NCBI RefSeq assembly: GCF_000702665.1
Contig: NZ_JNJA01000005.1
Coordinates: 281,001 to 345,000 of the forward strand
Direction of reading: 5' to 3'
From: Solidesulfovibrio alcoholivorans DSM 5433
GTDB taxonomy: Bacteria; Desulfobacterota; Desulfovibrionia; Desulfovibrionales; Desulfovibrionaceae
Length of the DNA stretch: 64,000 bases
Below are positions 50,401 to 57,916 of the stretch, one piece after another; position 1 is the first letter of the stretch, and each line of letters opens with the position of its first letter. Made by a program: the position numbers and the translations under genes. The notes below the pieces were generated by a model that saw nothing but the letters and a program-made list of their open reading frames with translations, was not told the DNA's origin and did no database searches.

Positions 50401-51526
50401 CGTGGCCTTTACCGGCGTGCCGCCCGTGGCGCTTCTTGGGCCTGCGGGCGGGTTGCGGCCGCGCTTCGTGCCCTGGCCGGGCGAGAAGCTCGATGTGGCT
50501 GTTTCGCGGCCCAAGGCTGCGCCGGGCGAAGCGCTCACGCTCGAACGGGCGACGCTTGCGACGCGCCAGGGCGGCGCCATGCGCGAGAGCACGCTTTCCC
50601 TGCGTTTCCGCGCGGCAAAGGGCGCGCGCCATGTGCTGACCCTGCCGCCTGGGGCCACGGTCACGCGCCTGGCCGTCGCCGGCCGCGAGACGCTGCCCAC
50701 GGGCGAGGGCGGGCAGGTGGGCTTTTCCCTGCCGCCCGGCGTGACGGACGTGGAACTGGCCTTCCGGGAACCGGTCGGGCTCGGGCTTTTCCTGCAAACG
50801 CCCGCGCCGGACCTCGGCCTTCCCGCCGCGTCCGCGACGACGCGCCTGGACCTGCCGCAGGGCCGCTGGCTGCTTGCCGTTTTTGCCGACACCTTCATGG
50901 GGCCGGCCGTACTCTACTGGGGATTCCTCGCCGTGGTCGCGGCCCTGGGATTCGGGCTTTCCTGCCTGCCGGACACGCTGCTTGGCCGCACGCAGTGGCT
51001 GCTCTACGCCCTGGGCCTCAGCCAGGCCACGCCCGGCGGCGTGGTTCTGGCCACGGCCTGGCTTGCGGCCCTGGGCCTGCGCCGGCGGCGCTGGCCGCAG
51101 GGCGCGCTGGCCTTCGACGCGGCGCAAGTGGGGCTCGTGGTCCTGACCCTGATCGGGTTGTTTTCGCTTTACGACGTGCTCGGCCAGGGCCTGCTCGGAC
51201 TGCCGCGCATGCAGGTGGCCGGTCCCGGCGGCGGAGCGGCGGGGCTTGCCTGGACCTGGGACCGCGTGCCGGGCGTGTTGCCCGCGGCCACGGTCGTTTC
51301 CGCGCCCATGGCGGTATTCCGGGCGCTGATGCTGGCCTGGGCCGCCTGGCTGGCCTTCATGCTGCCGCGCTGGCTGCGCCTGGGCTTCGAGAGCGTCACC
51401 ACCGGCGGCGGCTGGCGCGCCCTGCGCCTGCCGCGCCGGCGTCCCAAGCCGGGCGGTCCAGGCGACGACACTCCGGGGAACGGTTCGGGCGCTGCGGGCG
51501 ACGGGCCGGGCGCGGCCGGATCCTGA
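47417..51526 (+). CDS. large envelope protein, 1369 residues, unrecognised
   Basis: Signal peptide 1-25, then about 440 residues of predicted beta-rich exported domain. A first membrane block follows at about 465-565 (three to four helices), then an Ala/Pro-rich stretch. A second hydrophobic pair lies at about 675-725, and a second exported beta-rich region at about 730-1150. The last membrane block (about 1155-1325) has four to five helices and ends in a Gly/Pro tail. The layout of two exported domains each followed by helices suggests an internal duplication or a sensory/assembly scaffold. I recognise no family. GAGGAGG precedes ATG 47417. It is divergent from mutY. Confidence 0.85.
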   Translation: MRHALACVFLVVSILAGSALPALAQAGAPDVPPALDPWRGFSLHGAAERLCPPDGGDAKARICLFPSRLDVNVDAAGADFTLAARLFDTAAVPLPYGAGVWVAAAREGGKALPVVAGERGPVVWLGPGEHVLSGRLAWNAAPEALRLPAGVGLVTLARRGAPAPVVVSASGELSLAGEKAAKAVENTEHVKVFRQLADGDPATLTTFFRLEVSGLARSVSLAGAVPEKALALAVRSPVPATLGPDGSVVLDAGPGRYDVEVVSRFPGKTGRIGPVAAPYGREVWSYRAAPELRETRLEGAPALDPKTADVPDSWRNLPAFAVAAGATLDIRELGRGVPPGRDALTVSREMWLDMSGAGLSVHDTLSGENRSRFTLAMAAPGELGRVVADGRDQPVLLLGKEGTARGVELRASRLSLSAFSRYPDAGAPLPAGGFDREFTHVTATLHLAPGWALFFATGPDAVRGGLLSPWTLLDVFLALVLAVAAFSLRGGAAGLALGLFLLLSWHEPDAPTGVWVFVLCGLALLRLASDAGRLAGHAGVRRFAVLVFAASLVCLVVVSIPFLSWQLRGAVAPQIVPPAAAPLPRLAMQENAAMAPAPPPAALKGKARAMQMAAPAADAAAGAVRELPEEDPEALVQTGPAMPDWRFATATMTWNGPVAPGERLRLYLVPPFASRLLHLLRALLWGAALFLLCDRARLRRVRLASVGAGAVLLILVGLVPAARAADFPDRQLLDLLRERLTEPPLCLPHCLGSPSFEVRLEGGRLVVTTAIDAAARVAAPLPAVSEGWRPDAVTLDGAPGAPLTRAGDALKALVEPGRHVLILSGPAPTAVSFTVTPALAPGKVVVAAPGYRIRGLDARGMLAGPLELTRAAPEGKTSDGQAAQTAQPAGRDIPPFFEVRRSLRLGLAWEVETEVVRRSPADVAAVARVALLAGEHPDAAGVTVAGGMAEAAFPAGVARVSWRSRLTPRESVALAAPSGTDVVEVWELTAAPFYDVAFTGVPPVALLGPAGGLRPRFVPWPGEKLDVAVSRPKAAPGEALTLERATLATRQGGAMRESTLSLRFRAAKGARHVLTLPPGATVTRLAVAGRETLPTGEGGQVGFSLPPGVTDVELAFREPVGLGLFLQTPAPDLGLPAASATTRLDLPQGRWLLAVFADTFMGPAVLYWGFLAVVAALGFGLSCLPDTLLGRTQWLLYALGLSQATPGGVVLATAWLAALGLRRRRWPQGALAFDAAQVGLVVLTLIGLFSLYDVLGQGLLGLPRMQVAGPGGGAAGLAWTWDRVPGVLPAATVVSAPMAVFRALMLAWAAWLAFMLPRWLRLGFESVTTGGGWRALRLPRRRPKPGGPGDDTPGNGSGAAGDGPGAAGS

Positions 51527-51554
51527 GGCCGCCGGTATGGTTCTTGAAACGGTC

Positions 51555-51585
51555 CCTCCCGCCGGCACCTTTCACCGGCGGGAGG
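51555..51585 (+). promoter_or_regulatory. hairpin that buries the ribosome site of the 51592 gene
   Basis: An 11-bp perfect stem (CCTCCCGCCGG at 51555-51565, complement at 51575-51585), 9-base loop. Its 3' arm contains the GGAGG of the next gene's ribosome site, six bases before ATG 51592. No T run follows, so control of translation is likelier than termination of the upstream gene. Confidence 0.6.
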
Positions 51586-51591
51586 AACACC

Positions 51592-51804
51592 ATGGATTCC
51601 CGGCATTGCTGCGTATGCGGCCGCGCCATCGAGGCGCTTGACGTCTATATCCTGCGGGCACAGGGAAAAATCTGCAGCCAGTGCGTGCTGGAGCGGGACA
51701 TCCCGGTCGGCGGCGTGGTGACGCGCCGCCAACTGCGCCAGGGAGCGGAAAACCTTCGCCCGATCGGCCCCCGGTCTTTGGCCCCGGGCTTCCAGGCGCT
51801 GTGA
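51592..51804 (+). CDS. small zinc-ribbon protein
   Basis: A 70-residue protein with CCVCGRAIEALD and ICSQC, giving a CxxC...CxxC pair (about residues 7-10 and 30-33) able to bind zinc. The rest is basic and polar. It is too short for most ORF filters, but the ribosome site, start and codon use are normal. It might be a small transcription or translation factor; no family is recognised. Translation may be controlled by the overlapping hairpin. Confidence 0.7.
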   Translation: MDSRHCCVCGRAIEALDVYILRAQGKICSQCVLERDIPVGGVVTRRQLRQGAENLRPIGPRSLAPGFQAL

Positions 51805-51892
51805 AAAACCGCCTTTTGCCATCCGTGAATCTATCTGCTAGGGAACCCTTGTTCGGTTTTGCACAAATCCGTTCCCAAGGGGTACCCGGCTC

Positions 51893-52330
51893 ATGCAACT
51901 CACTACGCGTAGCCGCTACGGCCTGCGCATGCTTCTCGACATCGCTCTTCACGGCGACGAGCGACCGGTGCGCATCCAGGACATCGCCAAGCGCCGCAAC
52001 ATTTCCATCAAGTATCTTGAGCAGTTGATTCGCGCGTTGAAAAAGGCCGGCTTCATCCACAGCAAGCGTGGTCCCAAGGGCGGCCACGTGCTGGCCGTGT
52101 CGCCGGAAGACATCCGGGTGGGCGATGTGGTCCGGGCTCTGGAAAGCCGGCCCGAACTGACCGAATGCGTGGGCAACCCCGAATCCTGCGTCATCTCCGG
52201 CGATTGCGTCACGCGCCAGATCTGGGCCCGGGCCACGGCCAGCCTGTTTCGGGAACTCGACGCCATCCGCCTCGCCGACCTCCTTGTCCAGGCCCGCAAA
52301 TCCGAGATCCTGGGGTTGCCCTGCTGCTGA
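51893..52330 (+). CDS. Rrf2 family transcriptional regulator
   Basis: A 145-residue winged-helix regulator. TRSRYGLRMLLDIALH and the ISIKYLEQLIRALKKAGFI helix are typical. Three cysteines in CVGNPESCVISGDC match the spacing used for an iron-sulfur cluster in IscR/RsrR-type members, plus a CC at the C-terminus. It may sense Fe-S status, redox or nitrosative stress. No isc operon is next to it, so targets are unknown. Confidence 0.9.
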   Translation: MQLTTRSRYGLRMLLDIALHGDERPVRIQDIAKRRNISIKYLEQLIRALKKAGFIHSKRGPKGGHVLAVSPEDIRVGDVVRALESRPELTECVGNPESCVISGDCVTRQIWARATASLFRELDAIRLADLLVQARKSEILGLPCC

Positions 52331-52358
52331 GGCAGGGGGCCCCGCGATCGCCTTGGCC

Positions 52359-53282
52359 TTATTTGTGCGTGGCTGTCCACGCGCTGAAGGTCATGGGCGC
52401 GCCGCCGGGATTGGCTGCGGCGTAGGCGGCGAAGCGTTCGAGGAACGCGACCCGCGCCATGTAGAGCGGCTTCTTCCAGCCTTTGCGCGGCTGGCCGATG
52501 AGGTCCACGCCACCGGCCGCCGCCTGATCCGCGGCGATTTCTTCCAGGGACCGGCCCGCGGGATTGTGGAGCAGGGCGTAGAGCACCATGAACGTGGTCG
52601 TGCGCCCGTCCCCGGCATGGCAATGCACGTGCAGCCACGTGTTCGGGGCCATGCTCCGGCAGTATTCCACGAACCTGTCCACCTGTGCCGCATCCGGTGC
52701 CATGTCGTCGGTGACGAAAAGCCGCAGGTAGCCCACGGCCCGCGCCGCGGTCAGCTGCGCCTCGGACGCGACGCCCACCACGTCCACGCGAAGCGTACGC
52801 GCCTTCTTGATGCCCCCGGACTTGCTCTTCGCCTCGATGACCGTCACTGCCGCCGTACCCGCCTTGGACAGGGCGGCCAGGCGCTGCGCTTCGTCGCGGG
52901 CCGCCTCCTCGGGCGTCTTGCCCATGTTGGCTTCGTCTTTTGGCGCAAACCAGCTCACGGGGCGGTCGTTGAGGAATCCGTGCGATTCCTGGCGCAAATC
53001 GACGATGGTGAGCGGTCCGGGCAGGGTGCGCGCGAGGTTGTCGAGCCCGGCGGCGTCGAATTCCGAGCTGCCGGACAGGCGCAGTTTCGCGCTTGCCGGG
53101 TCGCCCTTGGGGCCGCCGTCGGCCAGGCGGAAGTGGATGGGCAGGGCCTGCCCGGGCGGATAGTCGTAGATGAGCACGGGACCGTCCGCGCCGGGGCCGG
53201 GCTTGGCGGCGCCCAGGATCGCGAGGAAAAGGGCGCAGGCGAGCAGCCGGGGCAGGAATCGGGCGGAGCACAGAGGCGTCAT
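52359..53282 (-). CDS. secreted PTP-like phytase / inositol polyphosphate phosphatase
   Basis: A 307-residue protein with a signal peptide (residues 1-25) and a cysteine-phosphatase domain. The P-loop is HCHAGDGRTTTF with catalytic C221 and R227, the pattern of PTP-like phytases (HC-x5-RT, as in rumen Selenomonas PhyA), and VDLRQESHGFLNDRPVSWF is the characteristic upstream block. It would release phosphate from inositol phosphates in the periplasm or outside, though a protein or lipid phosphatase role is possible. ATG 53282 follows AAGGAG. A run of ten C lies about 32 bases upstream on the coding strand. Confidence 0.88.
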   Translation of the reverse strand: MTPLCSARFLPRLLACALFLAILGAAKPGPGADGPVLIYDYPPGQALPIHFRLADGGPKGDPASAKLRLSGSSEFDAAGLDNLARTLPGPLTIVDLRQESHGFLNDRPVSWFAPKDEANMGKTPEEAARDEAQRLAALSKAGTAAVTVIEAKSKSGGIKKARTLRVDVVGVASEAQLTAARAVGYLRLFVTDDMAPDAAQVDRFVEYCRSMAPNTWLHVHCHAGDGRTTTFMVLYALLHNPAGRSLEEIAADQAAAGGVDLIGQPRKGWKKPLYMARVAFLERFAAYAAANPGGAPMTFSAWTATHK

Positions 53283-53313
53283 GGCGGTCTCCTTGGCGTT
53301 GCGGCAACGGGCC

Positions 53314-53323
53314 GGGGGGGGGG
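53314..53323. repeat. homopolymer tract of ten G (plus strand)
   Basis: Ten G in a row, i.e. poly-C on the strand of the phytase gene, 32-41 bases before its start codon. It sits where a promoter or leader should be and could slip during replication, altering expression. It might also be a sequencing-length ambiguity. Confidence 0.5.
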
Positions 53324-53372
53324 ATGCTCTCTGGGTAAAAGCCCGGCCGCGCCGTGTCAACGGGGAACGCCG

Positions 53373-54227
53373 CTACAGGGCGAAGCGCAGCCCCGGCACG
53401 GCCTCGATGCTCCCGAGCTCCCGGCAGTGTTCGGCGAAAAGCACGAGGCTCGCCTTGGCCGACGCGTCCAGGTCGTAGTTGACCACGCGCAGGTAGTTGA
53501 GCAGGTCCGTTTCGCTTATCCAGTCGGGCCGCGACGGCGCGCGCACGAGGGCGGGCAGGCGCTCGGGCAGGTTCGCGTTTATGGCCGCAAGCGCCGTGTG
53601 GAGCTTGCCGAGCGCCTCCAGGCGCTGCCCGGAAAGTCCGGCGCGCACGATCCAGAGGGCGAAGACGAAGGGCGTGCCGGCGTAGTCGAACCAGGCCTGG
53701 CCCAGGTCCGTGACGTGCCAGCCGGCCGGGGGATCGAGATAGCGCCCAAGGGCCAGGTCGCCGATCTCGACGAAGGGTTTGCCCGTCGCCAGCCCGGTGC
53801 CGGGCGGCACGCTCTCGAAGCGGACGTCGGGGAAATTCCAGGCGAAGCGCCACAGCACCCGCGTCAGGGCGTTGGAACTGGCCGAGGCCCCGGAGAAAAG
53901 GACCGGGTCGCCGGTACGCCGCAGGTGCGCGGGCAGCTCGGCCAGGGGCACGGGCGAGAGGAGCAGCACGCTCTGGATGGGCGCGACCGCCGCGCGGATG
54001 CACAGGTCCGGCAGCAGCTTGAAGGCCCCGGGCCTGGCCAGGTAGGCGAACGCCGAGGCCGGGGCGGCGTCGATGTCGCCGGCCGCCAGCGCGGTGTTGA
54101 GTTCGGACGGATGCCCGGGCACGTAGGTGATGTCCGGCCCCTCGGGAAAGTCCGGGATCAGGGATTCGTAGAGCGGCCAGACGTTGAGGTAGGCGATGCG
54201 GCCGAGTTTCAAGGGCCCGTGAGCCAT
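53373..54227 (-). CDS. mqnA: chorismate dehydratase, futalosine pathway
   Basis: A 284-residue MqnA that dehydrates chorismate to 3-(1-carboxyvinyl)oxybenzoate, the first step of the alternative menaquinone route. The opening KLGRIAYLNVWPLYESL, the DAAPASAFAYL segment and ALWIVRAG are typical of the periplasmic-binding-protein fold used by MqnA. GGAGG precedes ATG 54227. It lies beyond the adk terminator, so it has its own transcript or reads through. Confidence 0.92.
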   Translation of the reverse strand: MAHGPLKLGRIAYLNVWPLYESLIPDFPEGPDITYVPGHPSELNTALAAGDIDAAPASAFAYLARPGAFKLLPDLCIRAAVAPIQSVLLLSPVPLAELPAHLRRTGDPVLFSGASASSNALTRVLWRFAWNFPDVRFESVPPGTGLATGKPFVEIGDLALGRYLDPPAGWHVTDLGQAWFDYAGTPFVFALWIVRAGLSGQRLEALGKLHTALAAINANLPERLPALVRAPSRPDWISETDLLNYLRVVNYDLDASAKASLVLFAEHCRELGSIEAVPGLRFAL

Positions 54228-54249
54228 GGGCGCCCCTCCTTTGCGCGCG

Positions 54250-54287
54250 AAAAAAACGCGGCCCCGAAGGTATTCCCCCCGGGGCCG
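54250..54287 (-). terminator. intrinsic terminator of adk
   Basis: An 8-bp stem CGGCCCCG/CGGGGCCG (54259-54266, 54280-54287), then seven T on the minus strand (54250-54256). It lies 25 bases past the adk stop. Confidence 0.8.
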
Positions 54288-54311
54288 GCAATCAAGGCGA
54301 ATTCCGGTGAA

Positions 54312-54983
54312 CTAGGCGAGCTGGGCCAGCAGGGTTTCCTTGATGGAGTCGATGGTGCCTTCGCCGTTGAGCTCGATGTACTTGGTCTTCCCCTCGGCGG
54401 CCAGCTTCTTGTAGAAGTAGGCGGCGGCCAGGGTGCCGGTGGTGGTGTCGTAGTAGATGTCGTGGCGTTTGCCGATGGCGCCTTCGTCCTGGTCGTCGGA
54501 GCGGGTCTTGAGGTCGCCGCCGCACACCCGGCACTTGTCGCCGTTCGGCTTGATGGCGTCGATGAAGATGTTGTTCGGGTGGTTGGGGTCGTTGACGCAG
54601 AGGCGACGGCCCATGATGCGGTCCTTGGCGATCTGGCGGGGCAGCAGGATCTCGATGACGTAATCGAGCTTCATGCCTTCCTTCTGCAGGGCGTCCCAGA
54701 GCTTCTCGGCCTGGACCATGTTGCGGGGGAAGCCGTCGAGGAGCCAGCCGTTGCCGCCCTTGGCCTTCAGCGTCTCGAGGATCATGGGGATGGTGATCTC
54801 GTCCGGGACGAGCTCGCCCTTGTCGATGAAGCCCTTGGCCTTCTTGCCGAGCTCGGTGCCGCCGCCGATATGCTCGCGGAAGATCGCCCCGGACTCGATG
54901 TGGGCCAGGTCGTATTTTTTCTTCACCAGGGAACCCTGGGTGCCCTTGCCGCTGCCATTGGGACCGAAAATGAGGATATTCAC
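54312..54983 (-). CDS. adk: adenylate kinase (internal start of the tilS-adk frame)
   Basis: A 223-residue phosphotransferase, 2 ADP = ATP + AMP. Walker A is GPNGSGKGTQG, the AMP-binding and DGFPRN segments are present, and the lid contains RRLC and CRVCG, a partial zinc motif. GTG 54983 has GGAGG eight bases upstream and gives the normal Adk opening. No stop codon separates this frame from tilS upstream, so the same ORF continues (see next entry). Independent initiation at 54983 is the likely source of free Adk. Confidence 0.92.
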   Translation of the reverse strand: MNILIFGPNGSGKGTQGSLVKKKYDLAHIESGAIFREHIGGGTELGKKAKGFIDKGELVPDEITIPMILETLKAKGGNGWLLDGFPRNMVQAEKLWDALQKEGMKLDYVIEILLPRQIAKDRIMGRRLCVNDPNHPNNIFIDAIKPNGDKCRVCGGDLKTRSDDQDEGAIGKRHDIYYDTTTGTLAAAYFYKKLAAEGKTKYIELNGEGTIDSIKETLLAQLA

Positions 54984-56177
54984 CGGGACTGCCTCCATGT
55001 TTGATTTTTCACAATCGACTCCACTACCCTCCGCCGCAAGCCCTGTCAATGGCGTTTCCGGGTTTGGCCCGCAAGGCGCGCACCGGCTGAAAACCACGGC
55101 CCGGCGGGCGATCCGCGCCTCCTTGCCGCCCGGAAACTGGAACACCCGGCCCGTCTGGCGGCGCATCACGGCATCGTCCAGGCCGCGCAGGGCATCGGCC
55201 AGGGCCTGCCCCGGCCCAAGCGACGCCAGCGCCTTGCGGTAGAGGCGCGGGCGCAGGGACGGGTGCAGGGCGAGGACGGTATTCATGGGCAGGACGGCCG
55301 GATCGTCCGTTGCGGGCAGAAGGCTCTCAAGCAGCCCCTCGTCGAGGCGCGCCTGCCGCCACAGCCGCGCCGCCGCGTCGAGGTAGCGCGGGTTTTCGGC
55401 GCACAAAAGGGGCAGGACGTCGTGGCGCAGGCGATTTCGCCGGAAGGCCCGGTCGGCGTTGCCCGGGTCGGTAAGGGTCGGCAGGGCGAGGGCCGCGGCG
55501 AAGTCTTCGATGGCCGCCCGGGGCGTGAGCAAAAGCGGGCGCAGCAGGCGGCGCGCGGCGTCCAGGGCGGGCATGCCGCCAAGGGCCGGCCAGCCCGCGC
55601 CGCGCGTGGCGCGCAGGAGCTGGTCCTCGGCCAGGTCGTTGAGCTGGTGTCCGAGCGCGATCCAGGCGTTTTCGCGGGCCGCGGCCAGTTCCGCGAAAAA
55701 GGCGTAGCGGGCGTCACGGCCGGCGTCCTCGACGCCTTTTCGCGTCCGGCGGGCCAGGGCGGCAACGTCCATGCGGCGGCTATGGCAGGGGATGGCGCGC
55801 TGCCGGCAGAAGGCGGCGACGTGCGCGGCCTCGGCCGCGGATTCCGGGCGCAGTCCGTGGTCCAGGTGGGCGGCCTCCAGGCGCGCGCCAAGGCGCGGGG
55901 CGAGGACGGCGAGGACGGTCAGCAGGACAAGGGAGTCCGGCCCGCCGGAGAGGGCGACGATCCAGGTCGCGCCGGCCGGGGCGTGCCCGCATTCCCGGGT
56001 GAGGAAGCGGGCCACGCCCAGGCACAGTTTCGCCTGGGACCGCGGCAGGTCGCGCAGGCCGGGCGTGGTGGTCAGGGGAGACGCCTCCGGCGGCCAAAGG
56101 GCTCCCGCCCTCTGGACTCCCTTCAAAGGGTTTCGACGTATTGCCAGGCAATCCGGCGCACGCTTTCCCAAGGGCAT
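54312..56177 (-). CDS. tilS: tRNA(Ile)-lysidine synthetase TilS in one open frame with Adk
   Basis: TilS ligates lysine to C34 of the AUA-reading tRNA(Ile). The ATP pyrophosphatase loop SGGPDSLVLL, the LDHGLRPESA block and GHQLNDLAEDQLLR identify it. Its frame does not stop before adk but continues through a short linker (about residues 375-395) into adenylate kinase, giving a potential fused protein of about 620 residues. The start is unsure: ATG 56177, GTG 56210 and GTG 56015 are open. With the first two, the N-terminus translates a GC palindrome (56083-56121) and lacks a good ribosome site. If there is no sequencing error, translational read-through gives TilS-Adk. Confidence 0.6.
   Translation of the reverse strand: MPLGKRAPDCLAIRRNPLKGVQRAGALWPPEASPLTTTPGLRDLPRSQAKLCLGVARFLTRECGHAPAGATWIVALSGGPDSLVLLTVLAVLAPRLGARLEAAHLDHGLRPESAAEAAHVAAFCRQRAIPCHSRRMDVAALARRTRKGVEDAGRDARYAFFAELAAARENAWIALGHQLNDLAEDQLLRATRGAGWPALGGMPALDAARRLLRPLLLTPRAAIEDFAAALALPTLTDPGNADRAFRRNRLRHDVLPLLCAENPRYLDAAARLWRQARLDEGLLESLLPATDDPAVLPMNTVLALHPSLRPRLYRKALASLGPGQALADALRGLDDAVMRRQTGRVFQFPGGKEARIARRAVVFSRCAPCGPNPETPLTGLAAEGSGVDCEKSNMEAVPVNILIFGPNGSGKGTQGSLVKKKYDLAHIESGAIFREHIGGGTELGKKAKGFIDKGELVPDEITIPMILETLKAKGGNGWLLDGFPRNMVQAEKLWDALQKEGMKLDYVIEILLPRQIAKDRIMGRRLCVNDPNHPNNIFIDAIKPNGDKCRVCGGDLKTRSDDQDEGAIGKRHDIYYDTTTGTLAAAYFYKKLAAEGKTKYIELNGEGTIDSIKETLLAQLA
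56083..56121. repeat. dispersed GC palindrome inside the tilS 5' region
   Basis: GCCTCCGGCGGCCAAAGGG...CCCTCTGGACTCCC, closely matching the copy at 1367. It falls between the preceding gene and the recognisable TilS domain, either in the leader or translated as part of the TilS N-terminus. Confidence 0.7.
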
Positions 56178-56214
56178 TCGGATTGCCGTAACGGGCTTTT
56201 CCTGCGGCACCGGC

Positions 56215-56550
56215 TCAGACCGGAATGTCGAGCTCCCGGATGAAGTTGTCGAGGAAATCGATCATCTGCTGGCGCTGCTCGGTCGTGCAGTAGCTGATGC
56301 AGGAGCAGCGCAGCTTGCCGCTGCCGCGCACGAGCAGTTCGAGCTTGAGCCAGTTGCGCCCCGTTTCGAGGATGAGCATGTACGGGCCGCACTCGTTGTA
56401 GTGCTGCTGCTGCTCGTCGTTTAACATCTCCATGGGGAAGGGGATGTAGTAGATGTGGTCGAGGGGGCCTTTGAACCCTTTCTCGGACAGGTGCCGCTCG
56501 ATGGTTTCCATGTTCTCGGCGGAAACTTCGTCGATGAGGTAGGATCGCAT
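56215..56550 (-). CDS. small conserved-looking protein downstream of hemA, unrecognised
   Basis: A 111-residue soluble protein with no known domain. It begins MRSYLIDEVSAENMETIERH, and the middle has an aromatic LDHIYYIPFPMEML and QQQHYNECGPYML. The C-terminus is CSCISYCTTEQRQQMIDFL with three Cys in a short span. ATG 56550 lies four bases after the hemA stop, so it is co-transcribed with hemA and the tetrapyrrole cluster and with tilS downstream. A cofactor or metal-binding role is possible but unproven. Confidence 0.75.
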   Translation of the reverse strand: MRSYLIDEVSAENMETIERHLSEKGFKGPLDHIYYIPFPMEMLNDEQQQHYNECGPYMLILETGRNWLKLELLVRGSGKLRCSCISYCTTEQRQQMIDFLDNFIRELDIPV

Positions 56551-56554
56551 GGGG

Positions 56555-57916
56555 TTACTCGCTGTCTTCCGTCGCATCGAGGTCCGGGGCCATGACCCCG
56601 TCTTCGGGCGGTTTCCGGTCCGCATGGGCGTTTGGCGGCACGCCTTCGCGGTCCAGGTTGTACATGCGGCGGGTGAGATCGATGAACCTGTCGCCTTTTT
56701 CCTCCCTGGCCCGGCGTTTGAGAAAGGAGATGGGCTCGTGGAGCAATTTGTGGCTGATGGAAAGGGACAGGGTCTCGATGGCCCGGCGGGTCTCGTCGGG
56801 GACGTCGGGGCCGAGGCGGCGCAGGGTTTTGGCCAGTTCGCGGCGGGCGACGTCCTCGCCTGCGGCAAGCAGATCCACAATGGTCGGCTTGACGTCCAGG
56901 GATTTGAGCCACTCGCCGAAACGCTCCACCTGCAAACCGATGATGTCCCGGGCGCGGGCCGCTTCCTCGCGCCGCTGGGCCAGATTTTCCTCGACCACTT
57001 CCTGGAGGTCGTCGATGTCGTAGAGATAGACGTTGTCCAGGCTGTTGACGTCGGGGTCGATATCGCGAGGCACCGCGATATCGATGAAAAACATGGGCTT
57101 ATGCTTGCGCGCTTTGAGCACGGAACGCACGTCCCTGGCCTTTATGACCACATGGGGCGCGCCGGTCGAGCTGATGACGATGTCCGCCTCGTGCAGGCGG
57201 GTGACGAACTCGTCGAACGCCACGGGCCGGCCCTTGAAGCGCGCGGCCAGCTCCTCGGCCCGGGCGTAGGTGCGGTTGGCGACGAGGATCTCGGAAACGC
57301 CGGCGTTGAGCAGGTGCAGCGCCGCCAGTTCCGCCATTTCGCCCGCGCCCACGAGCATGGCCCGCTTGCCGGCCATCTCGCCGAAGATGCGCTTGGCCAG
57401 CTCCACGGCCGCGTAGCTGATGGACACCGCGGAAGCGCCGATGCCCGTGGCCGTGCGCACCTTCTTGGCCACGGAAAAGGCCTTGTGACACAGGCGGTTG
57501 GTGATGACCCCGGCCGTGCCCAGGTTCACGGCGTGGCGGTAGGCGGCCTTGAGCTGCCCCAGTATCTGCGGCTCGCCGAGGACCAGGGAGTCGAGGCCCG
57601 AGGCCACGCAAAAGAGGTGCTCCACGGCCTTGAGTCCCGCGTGCTCGTAGAGGTGCGGGGCGAGCATGTCCGGGTCCTGGCCGCAGTGGGCCGCCCAGGC
57701 GGCGAGTACCGCCGGGCGGATGTCGCGGCCCGGCGCGTCGGCGACGAGCACCTCCACCCGGTTGCAGGTGGACAGCACCAGCGCCTCGCGCACGCGGGCC
57801 TCGCCGCGCACGAGCAGATCGCCGAGCGTGGGCTTGTCGCCCAGGGCGAACGCCTCGCGGACCTCGACCCCGGCGGTCTTATGGTTGAGGCCAAACAGGT
57901 AGATTTGATGCTCCAT
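56555..57916 (-). CDS. hemA: glutamyl-tRNA reductase
   Basis: A 453-residue NADPH enzyme for the first step of C5 tetrapyrrole synthesis. The catalytic cysteine is C51 in VLSTCNRVE, the NADPH fold is MLVGAGEMAELAALHL, and GEPQILGQLKAAY is standard. The C-terminal dimer helices are present and the tail is acidic. Its 5' end overlaps ccsA by 38 bases. It feeds both haem and siroheme, matching the adjacent Met8-type gene. Confidence 0.96.
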   Translation of the reverse strand: MEHQIYLFGLNHKTAGVEVREAFALGDKPTLGDLLVRGEARVREALVLSTCNRVEVLVADAPGRDIRPAVLAAWAAHCGQDPDMLAPHLYEHAGLKAVEHLFCVASGLDSLVLGEPQILGQLKAAYRHAVNLGTAGVITNRLCHKAFSVAKKVRTATGIGASAVSISYAAVELAKRIFGEMAGKRAMLVGAGEMAELAALHLLNAGVSEILVANRTYARAEELAARFKGRPVAFDEFVTRLHEADIVISSTGAPHVVIKARDVRSVLKARKHKPMFFIDIAVPRDIDPDVNSLDNVYLYDIDDLQEVVEENLAQRREEAARARDIIGLQVERFGEWLKSLDVKPTIVDLLAAGEDVARRELAKTLRRLGPDVPDETRRAIETLSLSISHKLLHEPISFLKRRAREEKGDRFIDLTRRMYNLDREGVPPNAHADRKPPEDGVMAPDLDATEDSE

